A stretch of 64,000 bases of DNA, taken from the NCBI RefSeq assembly GCF_019799925.1, contig NZ_JABGCG010000009.1:124001-188000 (forward strand), in the 5' to 3' direction. This DNA is from Blastococcus sp. CPCC 205250 (lineage in GTDB: Bacteria; Actinomycetota; Actinomycetes; Mycobacteriales; Geodermatophilaceae). Below are positions 1 through 8,604 of this stretch, piece by piece. A model generated the notes under the pieces. That model saw nothing but the letters and a program-made list of their open reading frames with translations. It was not told the origin of the DNA and ran no database searches. How positions within the stretch are numbered: position 1 is the stretch's first letter; each line of letters opens with the position of its first letter. The position numbers and the translations under genes are program-made.

Positions 1-92
1 CGACGCGCCACACCGGGGAACACGGGGAGCCATCCTGGCGCTGTGCAGGAGGCCGATCCGCAATCGCGGGTCCGTGCGGCAGAGAGCGAGTG

Positions 93-302
93 ATGAGCCA
101 GATGACCCAGACGCTGACGACGACGATCCCCGCCGACGACCTCGTCGTCCCCTTCCACTGTGACCGCTGCGGTGCGCTGGCCAAGGTGCGGGTCGTCCTC
201 CCGAGCGGGAGCGACCTCGTGTTCTGCGGGCACCACGCCCGTGAGTACGAGGGCAAGCTCCGCGACATCGCCGCCGACATCATCGAGACCGACGGCGAGT
301 AG
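93..302 (+). CDS. DUF7455-type small zinc-ribbon-like protein
   Basis: A 69-residue acidic protein with a CDRCG motif near residue 23 and an FCGHH motif about 20 residues later, which together could hold one zinc ion. This matches the short actinobacterial DUF7455 proteins, whose function is unknown. GTG at 90 and ATG at 93 are adjacent in-frame starts; ATG is preferred, but only a weak purine-rich stretch precedes either. It is separated by about 160 bases from the VanW-family gene and need not be co-transcribed with it. Confidence 0.8.
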   Translation: MSQMTQTLTTTIPADDLVVPFHCDRCGALAKVRVVLPSGSDLVFCGHHAREYEGKLRDIAADIIETDGE

Positions 303-462
303 CACCGCCCCAGCACACCGAGGCGCTATCGTCGCGCACAGCGATGATGCCCTCACCCGACGCCGCCGCCGGTGTCCCCCGATCGCGTGAAGCGACCGAG
401 GGCCACCGGCGGCTCCGTCGTTCCCGGGAAGCCCCGGTCGACGGCCACCCGAGGAACACCCC

Positions 463-3021
463 ATGCCGCAGCACCCCGTGACCTCCGACGAGACCGCCCG
501 GCAGGGCGAGGCCGTCCCCACCCCGCCCGCATCCGCGGACGCCGGGCCGACCGCGGACCCCGGCAACGGGTCCGCCGTCCGCCCTCCCGCGACCGAGGAC
601 GCCACCGTCGGTGAGCCGGCAGCGGAGCCGCCATCGGCTCCCCCGGCGGAGCCGATGGCCGAGCCGCTGTCCGACGACACCCGCCCGGTCCCCCGCGACC
701 GCGGTCCGCTGTCGGTCGACCCGCCGGCGGCGTCCCCCACAGCCGTGCCGCCCGCCGCGCCTGCCGCCGCGCCCACCGCCGAGGACGTCCCCGCCGGCGC
801 AGCGCAGTCCGCACCCGCGGAGCCCGACTGGGACCGCACCGCCGACATCCGGTTCGCTCCGGGACAGGCGCCCGGTCAGGTCCCCGCGGCCGAGCCCGCT
901 GCGCCCGCCGCCACGGCCCCCGCCGCCCACGACACCGCGGCCATCACACCGGCAGCCCACGACACCGCGGCCATCACACCGGCGGCCCACGACACGGCGG
1001 CGCTCACCCCCGCCGCCCACGACACGGCGGCGCTCACCCCCGCCGCCCACGACACGGCGGCCATGGCCCCGGCGCGCGACACCGCCGCGACCACCCCGGC
1101 CGACCGCACCGCCGTCCTCACCCCGGGCGCGGGCGGGGACGGCCCGCGTGGCGGCGGTCCGGGGGGACCCGGCGGCGACCGGCCCGGCCCGTACGACGGC
1201 CCGGCTCCGGCCGGCCCGCGCCGTCCCTGGTGGCGCCGTCCCGCCGTCCTCACGCCCGCGGCGGCACTCGTCGTCCTGGGCGGCGCCTACGGCGTCGACC
1301 TGCTCGTCGCCGGGGACGACGTCCCGCGCAACACCGTCGTGGCCGGTGTCGACATCGGCGGGCTCTCCCCCGCCGCGGCCGCCGACACCCTCGAGCGCGA
1401 GCTCACCCCCCGGGTGACCGCCGAGCGCACCGTCGTCGCCGGCGACGTGACCACGCCGTTCCTCCCGGCCGACGCGGGCGTCGGGCTCGACGTGCCGGCC
1501 ACCGTGGACGCCGCCGACGACCAGCCGCTCAACCCGTGGTCCCGGCTGGTCAGCCTCTTCTCCGAGCGGGACGTCGACCCCGTCCTCTCCGGCGTGGACA
1601 CCGGCCTGGACGCGATCGCCGCGCAGGTCGACCAGCCGCCGGTGGACGCCAGCATCATGATCGACGGGATGACGCCCTCGGTGGTCCCGCCGGTCGCCGG
1701 GCGGGAACTGGACCGCGAGGGCGCCGCCCGCGCCCTCACCACAGCCCTCTCCTCCGACGCCGACCCCGGCGAGACCATCGAGCTGCCCGTCGAGGAGGCC
1801 GACGTCCGGGTGACCGAGCAGGAGGCCCAGCGGGTCCTCGACGGGGTCGTGGCCCCCGGCCTGGCCGCACCGGTGACCGTGACCAGCCAGGACGGCAGCG
1901 CCTCGGTCGAGGTGCCCGTCGAGGCGATCGCCGCCTCGCTCACCTTCGCCCCGCAGGACGACGGCACGCTGGCCGTGGCCGTCGACCCCCGGCTGCTGGC
2001 CGAGGCCATGGGCGAGGACCTCACGGCCTTCGGCACGCCGGCGCAGGACGCGGGCTTCGAGCTCGTCGGGGACACGGTGCAGGTCGTCCCGTCCGTCGAC
2101 GGCACCGGGATCGACCCCGCGGCGCTGGCCACCCAGCTCGTCGACGTCCTGCCCCTCCCCGCCCCGCGCGAGGTGACCGCCGAGCTCGGCCCCGTGCCGG
2201 CCGACCTCACCACCGAGGAGGCCCAGGCCCTCGGGGTCCGCGAGGAGATCAGCAGCTTCACGACGACGACGGGCAACAGCGCCAGCGGCACCAACATCCG
2301 CGTCGTCGCCGAGGAGGTCGACGGCGCCGTCGTCCTGCCGGGCGAGACGTTCAGCCTCAACACCTACACCGGGCCGCGCGGCACCGCACAGGGGTACGTG
2401 CCCGCCAACGTCATCAGCGGCGGGCAGCTCTCCACCGCGGTCGGCGGCGGCATCAGCCAGTTCGCCACGACGATGTTCAATGCCGTCTTCTTCGCCGGCC
2501 TCGAGGACGTCTACCACAAGCCGCACACCTTCTACATCAGCCGCTACCCCGCCGGCCGGGAGGCGACGGTCTACGAGGGCCAGATCGACCTGCAGTGGCG
2601 CAACGACACCGACACCGGCGTCTTCGTCGACACGTCGTGGGCGCCCGGCGCCGGAGGCGGCGGCTCGGTCACCGTCACCTTCTACGGGACCAAGCGGTAC
2701 GAGATCGAGGCGGTGGAGGGTCCCCGCTCCAACTACCGCGAGCCGGACTCGCTGCAGAAGCCCGACGACGGGTCGTGCATCCCGCAGACGGGCGTCCGCG
2801 GCTTCGACGTCACGGTGACCCGCATCTTCCGCGACCTGTCCACCGGGGCGGAGATCCGGCGCGAGACGTTCAACACCTCCTACCAGGCGGAGGACAGCGT
2901 CACCTGCGTGCCCGTCGAGGCGCCGGCCGCGCCCGCCGACCCGGCTGCCCCGCCGGCGTCCGGTCCGGCACCGGCGCCGGGCCCCGCCGGACGGCGGCCG
3001 GGCGGACGCCGGGCCGCCTGA
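463..3021 (+). CDS. VanW family protein with peptidoglycan-binding-like domains
   Basis: An 852-residue envelope protein. Residues 1 to about 255 are Ala/Pro/Asp-rich and low complexity, with no signal peptide, and include five tandem 10-residue units. One membrane helix follows at about 258-283 (PAVLTPAAALVVLGGAYG). The outer part contains YoaR/PG_binding_4-like repeats and then a VanW domain at roughly 594-730 (EEISSFTTTTG, LPGETFSLN, GGGISQFATTMFNAVF). The tail is Pro/Ala/Arg-rich. VanW proteins occur in some vancomycin-resistance clusters, but their biochemical role is unsettled; a cell-wall-associated role is inference. GAGGA sits just before the ATG. No van resistance genes are nearby. 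Confidence 0.88.
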   Translation: MPQHPVTSDETARQGEAVPTPPASADAGPTADPGNGSAVRPPATEDATVGEPAAEPPSAPPAEPMAEPLSDDTRPVPRDRGPLSVDPPAASPTAVPPAAPAAAPTAEDVPAGAAQSAPAEPDWDRTADIRFAPGQAPGQVPAAEPAAPAATAPAAHDTAAITPAAHDTAAITPAAHDTAALTPAAHDTAALTPAAHDTAAMAPARDTAATTPADRTAVLTPGAGGDGPRGGGPGGPGGDRPGPYDGPAPAGPRRPWWRRPAVLTPAAALVVLGGAYGVDLLVAGDDVPRNTVVAGVDIGGLSPAAAADTLERELTPRVTAERTVVAGDVTTPFLPADAGVGLDVPATVDAADDQPLNPWSRLVSLFSERDVDPVLSGVDTGLDAIAAQVDQPPVDASIMIDGMTPSVVPPVAGRELDREGAARALTTALSSDADPGETIELPVEEADVRVTEQEAQRVLDGVVAPGLAAPVTVTSQDGSASVEVPVEAIAASLTFAPQDDGTLAVAVDPRLLAEAMGEDLTAFGTPAQDAGFELVGDTVQVVPSVDGTGIDPAALATQLVDVLPLPAPREVTAELGPVPADLTTEEAQALGVREEISSFTTTTGNSASGTNIRVVAEEVDGAVVLPGETFSLNTYTGPRGTAQGYVPANVISGGQLSTAVGGGISQFATTMFNAVFFAGLEDVYHKPHTFYISRYPAGREATVYEGQIDLQWRNDTDTGVFVDTSWAPGAGGGGSVTVTFYGTKRYEIEAVEGPRSNYREPDSLQKPDDGSCIPQTGVRGFDVTVTRIFRDLSTGAEIRRETFNTSYQAEDSVTCVPVEAPAAPADPAAPPASGPAPAPGPAGRRPGGRRAA
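925..1074 (+). repeat. In-frame 30-bp minisatellite, five units
   Basis: Five consecutive 30-bp units beginning GCCCACGACAC encode AAHDTAA(I/L/M)(T/A)P five times inside the disordered N-terminal region of the VanW protein. Units 1-2 are nearly identical to each other, units 3-4 likewise, and unit 5 has drifted. Because 30 is a multiple of 3, copy-number change would lengthen or shorten the protein without a frameshift. Confidence 0.9.
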
Positions 3022-3104
3022 CCAGGGAGCCGGCCGGCGGATCCGCGCCGGCCGGCTCCGCTCGCCTCGCTCCCCCGGCGGTGGCCGGCGTGCACACTGG
3101 TCGG

Positions 3105-4166
3105 ATGAGCGCCGTGCTGCCCGGGGGCTCCCCGGCCCGCGCCGGCGAGCCGCCCGTCCCCCCACCGGAGCCCGAGCCGTCCGGTGGCAGCACCGCGTCC
3201 GGCGCCGGGCCGGCCCGCGCCCGCCTCCGGTGGACCGGGCCGGCCCGGGTCCCCTTCCAGGTGCTGGGCCGCACCCTGGCCAAGGCGTGGCAGGACCGGA
3301 TCCTCGGCCTCTCGGGCGAGGCCGCGTTCTGGCAGGTGCTCTCCATCCCGCCGCTGCTCATCGGCCTGCTCGGCTCGCTGGGCTACCTCGGCGCCTGGAT
3401 CGGCGGGGACGCCGTCGCCCGCATCGAGGAGCAGCTGGTCGACGCGTCGGCCAACGCCCTCACCGCCGACGTCGTCGACGACCTGGTGCGTCCCACGCTC
3501 GCCGACATCCTCGGGTCGGGGCGCCTCGACGTGGTCAGCCTCGGCTTCCTCATCACCCTCTGGGCGGGGTCGTCGGCCACGGCGACGTTCATGAACACCA
3601 TCGTGATCGCCTACGGCCAGCGCGACGTGCGCGGTCCGATCGCGACCCGGCTCATGGCCCTGTGGCTGTTCGTCGTCGGCCTGCTGCTCGCGGTGCTCAC
3701 CCTGCCGCTGCTGGTGCTCGGCCCCGACCTGCTGGTGGCCCTCTTCCCACCCGACTGGCGGGGCACGGCCACCGTGCTCGTCGGCGCGGTCTACGGGCCG
3801 GTGGTGCTGATCGGCCTGGTCCTGGGGCTGACGAGCTTCTACCACGTGATCTTGCCGCGCCGGCTCCCGTGGCGGCGGCACCTGCCCGGCACCCTGCTGG
3901 CGATGACGTTCTTCTGGATCGCCGCGACGATCCTGCGCGTCTACGTCGCCGACATCCTGGTCGCCGCGCTGCCCTACGGCGCGCTGGCCACCCCGATCGC
4001 CGTCCTGCTCTTCTGCTTCTTCTTCGGCATGGCGATCCTGCTCGGCGCCGAGCTCAACGCCACCATCCAGGCCCGCTGGCCCGCTCCGCTGCGGCGGCAC
4101 GAGAAGCGCCGGCAGCAGCGGCGGGCCGAGAAGCTCGAGCGCGCCCGCCTCCTGGACGAGATGTAG
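3105..4166 (+). CDS. YihY/BrkB family integral membrane protein
   Basis: A 353-residue protein with a Pro/Gly-rich cytosolic N-terminus of about 55 residues, then six hydrophobic segments and an Arg/Lys-rich C-terminus. The family-typical pattern is present: LSGEAAFWQVLSIPPLL in the first helix, an internal GFLITLWAGSSATATFMNTI and a C-terminal FFFGMAILLGAELNA. YihY/BrkB proteins are widespread inner-membrane proteins of unknown transport function; the old RNase BN label is wrong for this family. The ATG at 3105 was chosen because homology begins shortly after it; the frame stays open far upstream only because of high GC. Confidence 0.9.
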   Translation: MSAVLPGGSPARAGEPPVPPPEPEPSGGSTASGAGPARARLRWTGPARVPFQVLGRTLAKAWQDRILGLSGEAAFWQVLSIPPLLIGLLGSLGYLGAWIGGDAVARIEEQLVDASANALTADVVDDLVRPTLADILGSGRLDVVSLGFLITLWAGSSATATFMNTIVIAYGQRDVRGPIATRLMALWLFVVGLLLAVLTLPLLVLGPDLLVALFPPDWRGTATVLVGAVYGPVVLIGLVLGLTSFYHVILPRRLPWRRHLPGTLLAMTFFWIAATILRVYVADILVAALPYGALATPIAVLLFCFFFGMAILLGAELNATIQARWPAPLRRHEKRRQQRRAEKLERARLLDEM

Positions 4167-4229
4167 TGCGCGGCCGTCCCGTCCCGGGGCTCGCGCCGAG
4201 CGTACGAGGCGTGCGGAGGACGGGTCCTC

Positions 4230-4457
4230 CTACTTCTTGAGCTGCTCGTAGATCTCCTTGCAGGCCGGGCAGACCGGGCTGCCGGGCTTGGGGGTCTTGG
4301 TGACCGGGAAGACCTCACCGCACAGCGCCTCGACCATGGTGCCCATGACCGCGCTCTCGGCGATCTTGTTCTTGCGGACGTAGTGGAAGACCTCGTTGGC
4401 GCTGCCGGTGTCGCCCTCGCGGACGTCGGGCTTCTCGAGGATGTCTGCGCTGCTCAC
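4230..4457 (-). CDS. DUF3039 domain-containing protein
   Basis: A 75-residue protein with the DUF3039 signature: NEVFHYVRKNKIAESAVMGT, then ALCGEVFPVTK and CPACKEIYEQL. The single Cys followed by a CPAC pair suggests a metal site. The family is nearly universal in Actinobacteria and has no assigned function. GGGAGAG lies just upstream of the ATG. It is convergent with the YihY gene and divergent from psuG. Confidence 0.9.
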   Translation of the reverse strand: MSSADILEKPDVREGDTGSANEVFHYVRKNKIAESAVMGTMVEALCGEVFPVTKTPKPGSPVCPACKEIYEQLKK

Positions 4458-4538
4458 GAGGTGCTCTCCCTGACTGGTGACGGGGCTCGGGGTCGGGGCT
4501 CATCCGGAGGACCGGACACCGGCGTCCATGATGACAGG

Positions 4539-5468
4539 GTGACCGCACCACTCCCCTCCCCTCCCGTCCGCCTGTCCTCCGAGGTCGCCGACGCGCTCGC
4601 CTCCGGCGGCGCCGTCGTCGCCCTGGAGAGCACGCTGCTCGCCCACGGCCTCCCCCGGCCGGACAACCGGGCCGCGGCCGACGAGGTGGAGGCCGCCGTC
4701 CGGGCCGGCGGGGCGGTGCCGGCGACGATCGCCGTGCTCGACGGCGTGCCGCACGTGGGGCTGACCCCCGAGCAGGTCGACCGCGTGTGCGCCGACCCGG
4801 ACCTGGCCAAGCTGGGCGTCCGTGACCTGCCGGTGGCCGCCGCACTCGGCCTCTCCGGCGCCACCACCGTGTCCAGCACCGCGCTGCTCGCCGAGCGGGC
4901 GGGCATCGGCCTGTTCGCCACCGGCGGCCTGGGCGGTGTGCACCGCCAGTCGGTCGACACCTTCGACGAGTCCGCCGACCTCACCGCGCTGTCCCGGACC
5001 TCGCTGGCGGTGGTCTGCGCGGGCGTGAAGTCGATCCTCGACGTGCCGGCGACCCTGGAGCGGCTGGAGAGCCTGTCGGTGACCGTGGTCGGCTACCGCA
5101 CCCGGACCTTCCCCGGCTTCTACGTGGCCGACTCCGGCTCGACGCTGGACTGGTCGGTCGAGGACCCCGGGCAGGCCGCCGCCGTCCTGGCCGCCCGCCG
5201 GCGACTGGCACCGGGCGCGGTCGTCGTCGCCAACCCGCTGTCCGTCGACGAGCAGCTCGACCCCGAGCTGCACGACCGCGTGATCGCCGACGCGCTCGCC
5301 GCCGCCGGGGACGCCGGGGTGCGCGGCAAGGACGTGACGCCGTTCGTCCTGGACCACCTGCACCGCGCCAGCGGGGGCGCGACGCTGGAGGTCAACGTCC
5401 GCCTGGTGCTGCGCAACGCCGAGCTCGCCGGCCGGATCGCCGCGGCGCTGGCCGCGCTGCCGGCCTGA
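4539..5468 (+). CDS. psuG: Pseudouridine-5'-phosphate glycosidase
   Basis: 309 residues, the normal length for PsuG. The enzyme cleaves the C-C glycosidic bond of pseudouridine 5'-phosphate to give uracil and ribose 5-phosphate. ALESTLLAHG carries the catalytic Glu, VCAGVKSILD carries the Schiff-base Lys, and GGLGGVHR and GYRTRTFPGFY are conserved blocks. The GTG at 4539 gives the start (V)TAPLPSPPVRLSSEV; the frame is open upstream but that part lacks homology. The kinase gene begins 5 bases after the stop, which supports a salvage operon. Confidence 0.93.
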   Translation: MTAPLPSPPVRLSSEVADALASGGAVVALESTLLAHGLPRPDNRAAADEVEAAVRAGGAVPATIAVLDGVPHVGLTPEQVDRVCADPDLAKLGVRDLPVAAALGLSGATTVSSTALLAERAGIGLFATGGLGGVHRQSVDTFDESADLTALSRTSLAVVCAGVKSILDVPATLERLESLSVTVVGYRTRTFPGFYVADSGSTLDWSVEDPGQAAAVLAARRRLAPGAVVVANPLSVDEQLDPELHDRVIADALAAAGDAGVRGKDVTPFVLDHLHRASGGATLEVNVRLVLRNAELAGRIAAALAALPA

Positions 5469-5473
5469 GCACC

Positions 5474-6349
5474 GTGCGACCGGTCGTCGTCGTCGGCGAC
5501 GCCGCCACCGACGTCGTCGCCGTCCTCTCCGGGGAGCCGGCGCCGGGCTCGGACCGGCCCGCGGCGATCCGGACCCGCGGCGGCGGAGCCGGGGCCAACG
5601 TCGCGGTCCACCTGGGCCGGCTCGGCGTGCCGGTGACGTTCACCGGCTGCGTCGGCGCCGACCCGGCCGGCGGCGCGCTGCTGGCCGAGCTCACGGCCGC
5701 CGGGGTGGCCCTCGCGGTCCGGTCGGTTCCCGGGGGCGTCACCGGCACCATCGTCAGCCTCGTGGAGCCAGGCGGACAGCGCAGCATGCTGGCCGACCGC
5801 GGCGCCAACCTGGAGCTGGTCCCGGCGGACGTGCCGGACCTCCCCGCCCGGGGGCACCTGCACCTGTCCGGCTACACGCTGCTGGACCCGCGCCCCCGGG
5901 CGGCCGGCCTGGCGGCCCTCGCCGTGGCCGCGGCCGCCGGCGCCACGACCTCGCTGGACCCGGCGTCGACCGGGCCGCTGGCCGGGTACGGCGTGGACCG
6001 CTGGCTGGCCGACACCGCGGGCGTGACGCTGCTGCTGCCCAACGCCGACGAGGCGCTCCTGCTCACCGGGTGCGTCGACGTCGCCGACGCCGCCCGGGCA
6101 CTGGCCCGCCGGCACCCGCTGGTGGCGGTCACCCTCGGCGCCGAGGGCGCCCTGTGGTGTGCCGGCGACCGGCTCGTGCACCGGCCGGCGCCGGAGACGG
6201 CGGTGCTGGACACCACGGGCGCGGGCGACGCCTTCACCGCCGGGCTGCTGGCGGCGTGGCTTCCCGCCCCGGACGGCGACCCCGCCGTCCTGCTCGACAG
6301 CGGCATGGCGCTCGCCGCCGACGTCGTGCGGCGGCCCGGCGCCCGGTAG
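5474..6349 (+). CDS. PfkB-family carbohydrate kinase, probable pseudouridine kinase
   Basis: 291 residues of ribokinase fold. The N-terminal GGGAGANVAVHLGRLG and the C-terminal DTTGAGDAFTAGLL (anion hole and catalytic Asp) are intact. Position directly after psuG suggests it phosphorylates pseudouridine to supply PsuG, as PsuK does elsewhere; a different nucleoside or sugar is possible from sequence alone. GTG start 5 bases after psuG, so translation is probably coupled. Confidence 0.85.
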   Translation: MRPVVVVGDAATDVVAVLSGEPAPGSDRPAAIRTRGGGAGANVAVHLGRLGVPVTFTGCVGADPAGGALLAELTAAGVALAVRSVPGGVTGTIVSLVEPGGQRSMLADRGANLELVPADVPDLPARGHLHLSGYTLLDPRPRAAGLAALAVAAAAGATTSLDPASTGPLAGYGVDRWLADTAGVTLLLPNADEALLLTGCVDVADAARALARRHPLVAVTLGAEGALWCAGDRLVHRPAPETAVLDTTGAGDAFTAGLLAAWLPAPDGDPAVLLDSGMALAADVVRRPGAR

Positions 6350-6409
6350 TCCCGGCCGGGGACAACCGTGACCCTTTCGTGACCTACGATCGGGCAAGGA
6401 CACCCTAAG

Positions 6410-6428
6410 TTCGGTTAGGCAACCCTGA
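6410..6428 (+). promoter_or_regulatory. IdeR/DtxR-type iron box
   Basis: TTCGGTTAGGCAACCCTGA matches the DtxR/IdeR consensus TTAGGTTAGGCTAACCTAA at 15 of 19 positions, including the central GGTTAGGC. It lies 97 bases before the start of the siderophore-binding lipoprotein, where bound repressor would block transcription. An IdeR with complete metal ligands is encoded at 28933-29667. Binding itself is inferred. Confidence 0.75.
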
Positions 6429-6524
6429 CTGACCTCGACGCCGATGGCCGGACCGCGCTCCCCGCGCCGGTCCGCGAGGGACGGGACATCCGGCGCTCCG
6501 CGCCCACCTGACCGGAAGGACACC

Positions 6525-7550
6525 ATGCGCCGCGCTCCCCGACTGGCCGCGCTCACCACCGCCGCACTCCTCGTCGGCGGTCTCGCCGCCTGCGGCGACG
6601 ACTCGTCGGACGACGCCTCGGGAAGCGGCGGGTCGTTCACGGTCGAGCACGCCTTCGGCACCACGACCATCGAGGGCACGCCCGAGCGGGTCGCCACGGT
6701 GGCCTGGGCCAACCACGAGGTCCCCCTCGCCCTGGGCGTCGTCCCCGTCGGCATGGCCGCGGCCAACTTCGGCGACGACGACGGCGACGGCCTGCTCCCC
6801 TGGGTCGCCGAGCGGCTCGAGGAGCTCGACGCCGAGACGCCGGTCCTGTTCGACGAGACCGACGGCATCGACTTCGAGGCGGTCGCCGACACCGAGCCCG
6901 ACGTGATCCTCGCCGGCTACTCCGGGCTGACCCAGGAGGACTACGACACGCTCAGCGAGATCGCGCCGGTCGTGGCCTTCCCCGAGGCCCCGTGGGCGAC
7001 CCCGTGGCGCGAGATGATCGAGATCAACTCGGCCGGCATGGGCATGGCCGAGCAGGGCGAGGAGCTCATCGCGAGCCTCGAGCAGGAGATCGACGACACC
7101 GTCGCCGAGTTCCCCCAGCTCGCCGGCGCCCCGACGATGTTCCTGACCCACGTGGACACCACGGACCTCAGCGAGGTCAGCTACTACACGCCGTTCGACA
7201 CCCGCAGCGCCTTCTTCGAGGACCTGGGCATGTCGACCCCGGCGAGCATCACGGCGGCGTCGACCGACCCCGAGCAGTACTCCGGCACCATCAGCGCCGA
7301 GCAGATCGACACCCTCGACGACGTCGAGATCATCGTGACCTACGGCGACCAGGAGCTGGTGGACGCGCTGAACGCCGACCCGCTGCTGTCGCAGATGCCC
7401 GCCGTGGCCAACGGCGCGATCGTGCTGCTCCCCGACACCCCGCTGGGCACCGCGGCGAACCCGACCCCGCTGGCGATCTCCTGGGTGCTCGAGGACTACG
7501 TGACCATGCTCGCGGAGGCCGCCGACAAGGCTGGGACCCCGGCCGCGTGA
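6525..7550 (+). CDS. Iron-siderophore ABC transporter substrate-binding lipoprotein
   Basis: 341 residues. A lipoprotein signal ends in the lipobox LAAC with Cys23 as the lipid-anchored residue, followed by a Ser/Asp linker and a FecB/FepB/TroA-type fold: TPERVATVAWANHEVPLALGV at the start of lobe one and PDVILAGYSGLTQEDYDTLSEIAPVVAF before the hinge helix. Such proteins capture ferric siderophore outside the membrane and deliver it to FecCD permeases. AGGAAGG precedes the ATG. Permease and ATPase genes follow at once, and an IdeR-type box precedes it, so iron repression is expected. The siderophore cannot be named. Confidence 0.92.
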   Translation: MRRAPRLAALTTAALLVGGLAACGDDSSDDASGSGGSFTVEHAFGTTTIEGTPERVATVAWANHEVPLALGVVPVGMAAANFGDDDGDGLLPWVAERLEELDAETPVLFDETDGIDFEAVADTEPDVILAGYSGLTQEDYDTLSEIAPVVAFPEAPWATPWREMIEINSAGMGMAEQGEELIASLEQEIDDTVAEFPQLAGAPTMFLTHVDTTDLSEVSYYTPFDTRSAFFEDLGMSTPASITAASTDPEQYSGTISAEQIDTLDDVEIIVTYGDQELVDALNADPLLSQMPAVANGAIVLLPDTPLGTAANPTPLAISWVLEDYVTMLAEAADKAGTPAA

Positions 7551-7560
7551 TCCCCGCTCC

Positions 7561-8604
7561 GTGACCTCGCTCCGCTCCGTCCCGACCCCGGGTGCCGCCG
7601 CACGGCGGCCCCCGGGGTCGGTCCGGTTCCTGTGGCTGCTCGTCGTCGTCGCGGTCCTCGTCCTGCTGACGGCCGCCTCGGTGGCCATCGGCTCGCGCGG
7701 CGTCGGCTGGTCGGACATCCTCGCCGCCCTCGGCGGCTCCTCGGAGACCATCGAGGAGGCCGCGGTCACCAAGCGGATCCCCCGCACCGTGCTGGCGGTC
7801 CTGGTCGGCGCCTCGCTCGGGCTGGCCGGCGCGGTCATGCAGGGCGTGACCCGCAACCCGCTGGCCGACCCCGGCGTGCTCGGCATCAACATGGGCGCCT
7901 CGCTCGCCGTCGTCGCCGGCCTGGCCTGGTTCGGGCTGTTCTCCGCCACGAGCATCATCGTCACGGCGATCTGCGGCGCCGCGGTCGCCGCGGTGTTCGT
8001 CTACGCCGTCGGCTCGCTCGGCCGCGGGGGCCCGACCCCGCTCAAGCTGGCACTGGCCGGCGCCGCCACGTCGGCCGCCCTCACGTCGTTCATCACCGCC
8101 ATCGCCCTGCCGCGCGGCGACATCGCCGCCAACGTGCAGTCCTTCCAGGTCGGCGGCGTCGGCGGCGCCACCTTCGCCACGATCACCCCCGTCCTGCCGT
8201 TCCTGGCCGTCGGGCTGGCCATCAGCCTGCTCTCGGCGCGCTCCCTGAACTCCCTGGCGCTCGGCGACGAGCTCGCGGCCGGCCTCGGCGAGCGCGTCGC
8301 CCTCGCCCGCGGCGTCGCCGCCCTCGGGTCGGTGCTGCTCTGCGGCGCGGCCACCGCCGTCGCCGGGCCGATCTGGTTCGTCGGGCTCATCGTGCCGCAC
8401 CTGTGCCGGCTGCTCGTGGGCGTGGACCACAGGTGGCTGCTGCCCTTCTCGGCCCTGACCGGCGCGGGCCTGCTCGTCGCCTCCGATGTGATCGGCCGCA
8501 TCGTGGCCCGCCCGTCCGAACTCGACGTCGGCATCGTCACCGCGCTGGTCGGCGCCCCGTTCCTCATCGCGATCGTCCGCCGGCAGAAGGTGCGTGAGCT
8601 GTGA
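7561..8604 (+). CDS. FecCD-family iron-siderophore permease, first subunit
   Basis: 347 residues with about nine or ten membrane helices. Family hallmarks include RIPRTVLAVLVGASLGLAGAV, MQGVTRNPLADPGVLGINMGAS and, near the C-terminus, GPIWFVGLIVPHLCRLLVG, which contacts the ATPase. It should pair with the next permease to form the channel. GTG start 10 bases after the binding-protein stop; its end overlaps the next gene by 4 bases (GTGA), indicating coupled translation. Confidence 0.93.
   Translation: MTSLRSVPTPGAAARRPPGSVRFLWLLVVVAVLVLLTAASVAIGSRGVGWSDILAALGGSSETIEEAAVTKRIPRTVLAVLVGASLGLAGAVMQGVTRNPLADPGVLGINMGASLAVVAGLAWFGLFSATSIIVTAICGAAVAAVFVYAVGSLGRGGPTPLKLALAGAATSAALTSFITAIALPRGDIAANVQSFQVGGVGGATFATITPVLPFLAVGLAISLLSARSLNSLALGDELAAGLGERVALARGVAALGSVLLCGAATAVAGPIWFVGLIVPHLCRLLVGVDHRWLLPFSALTGAGLLVASDVIGRIVARPSELDVGIVTALVGAPFLIAIVRRQKVREL

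Noticed and set aside
463..3021. Vancomycin resistance determinant
   Set aside because: VanW domain alone does not confer resistance, and no VanH/A/X or VanR/S genes are present.
280..3165. 961-codon open frame on the minus strand across the VanW gene
   Set aside because: Arg/Gly/Ala-rich translation with no domain, antisense to a gene with clear domains and a good start. Long antisense frames are expected at this GC content.
3105..4166. Ribonuclease BN label for the YihY protein
   Set aside because: That name was a historical misassignment; the sequence is a polytopic membrane protein.
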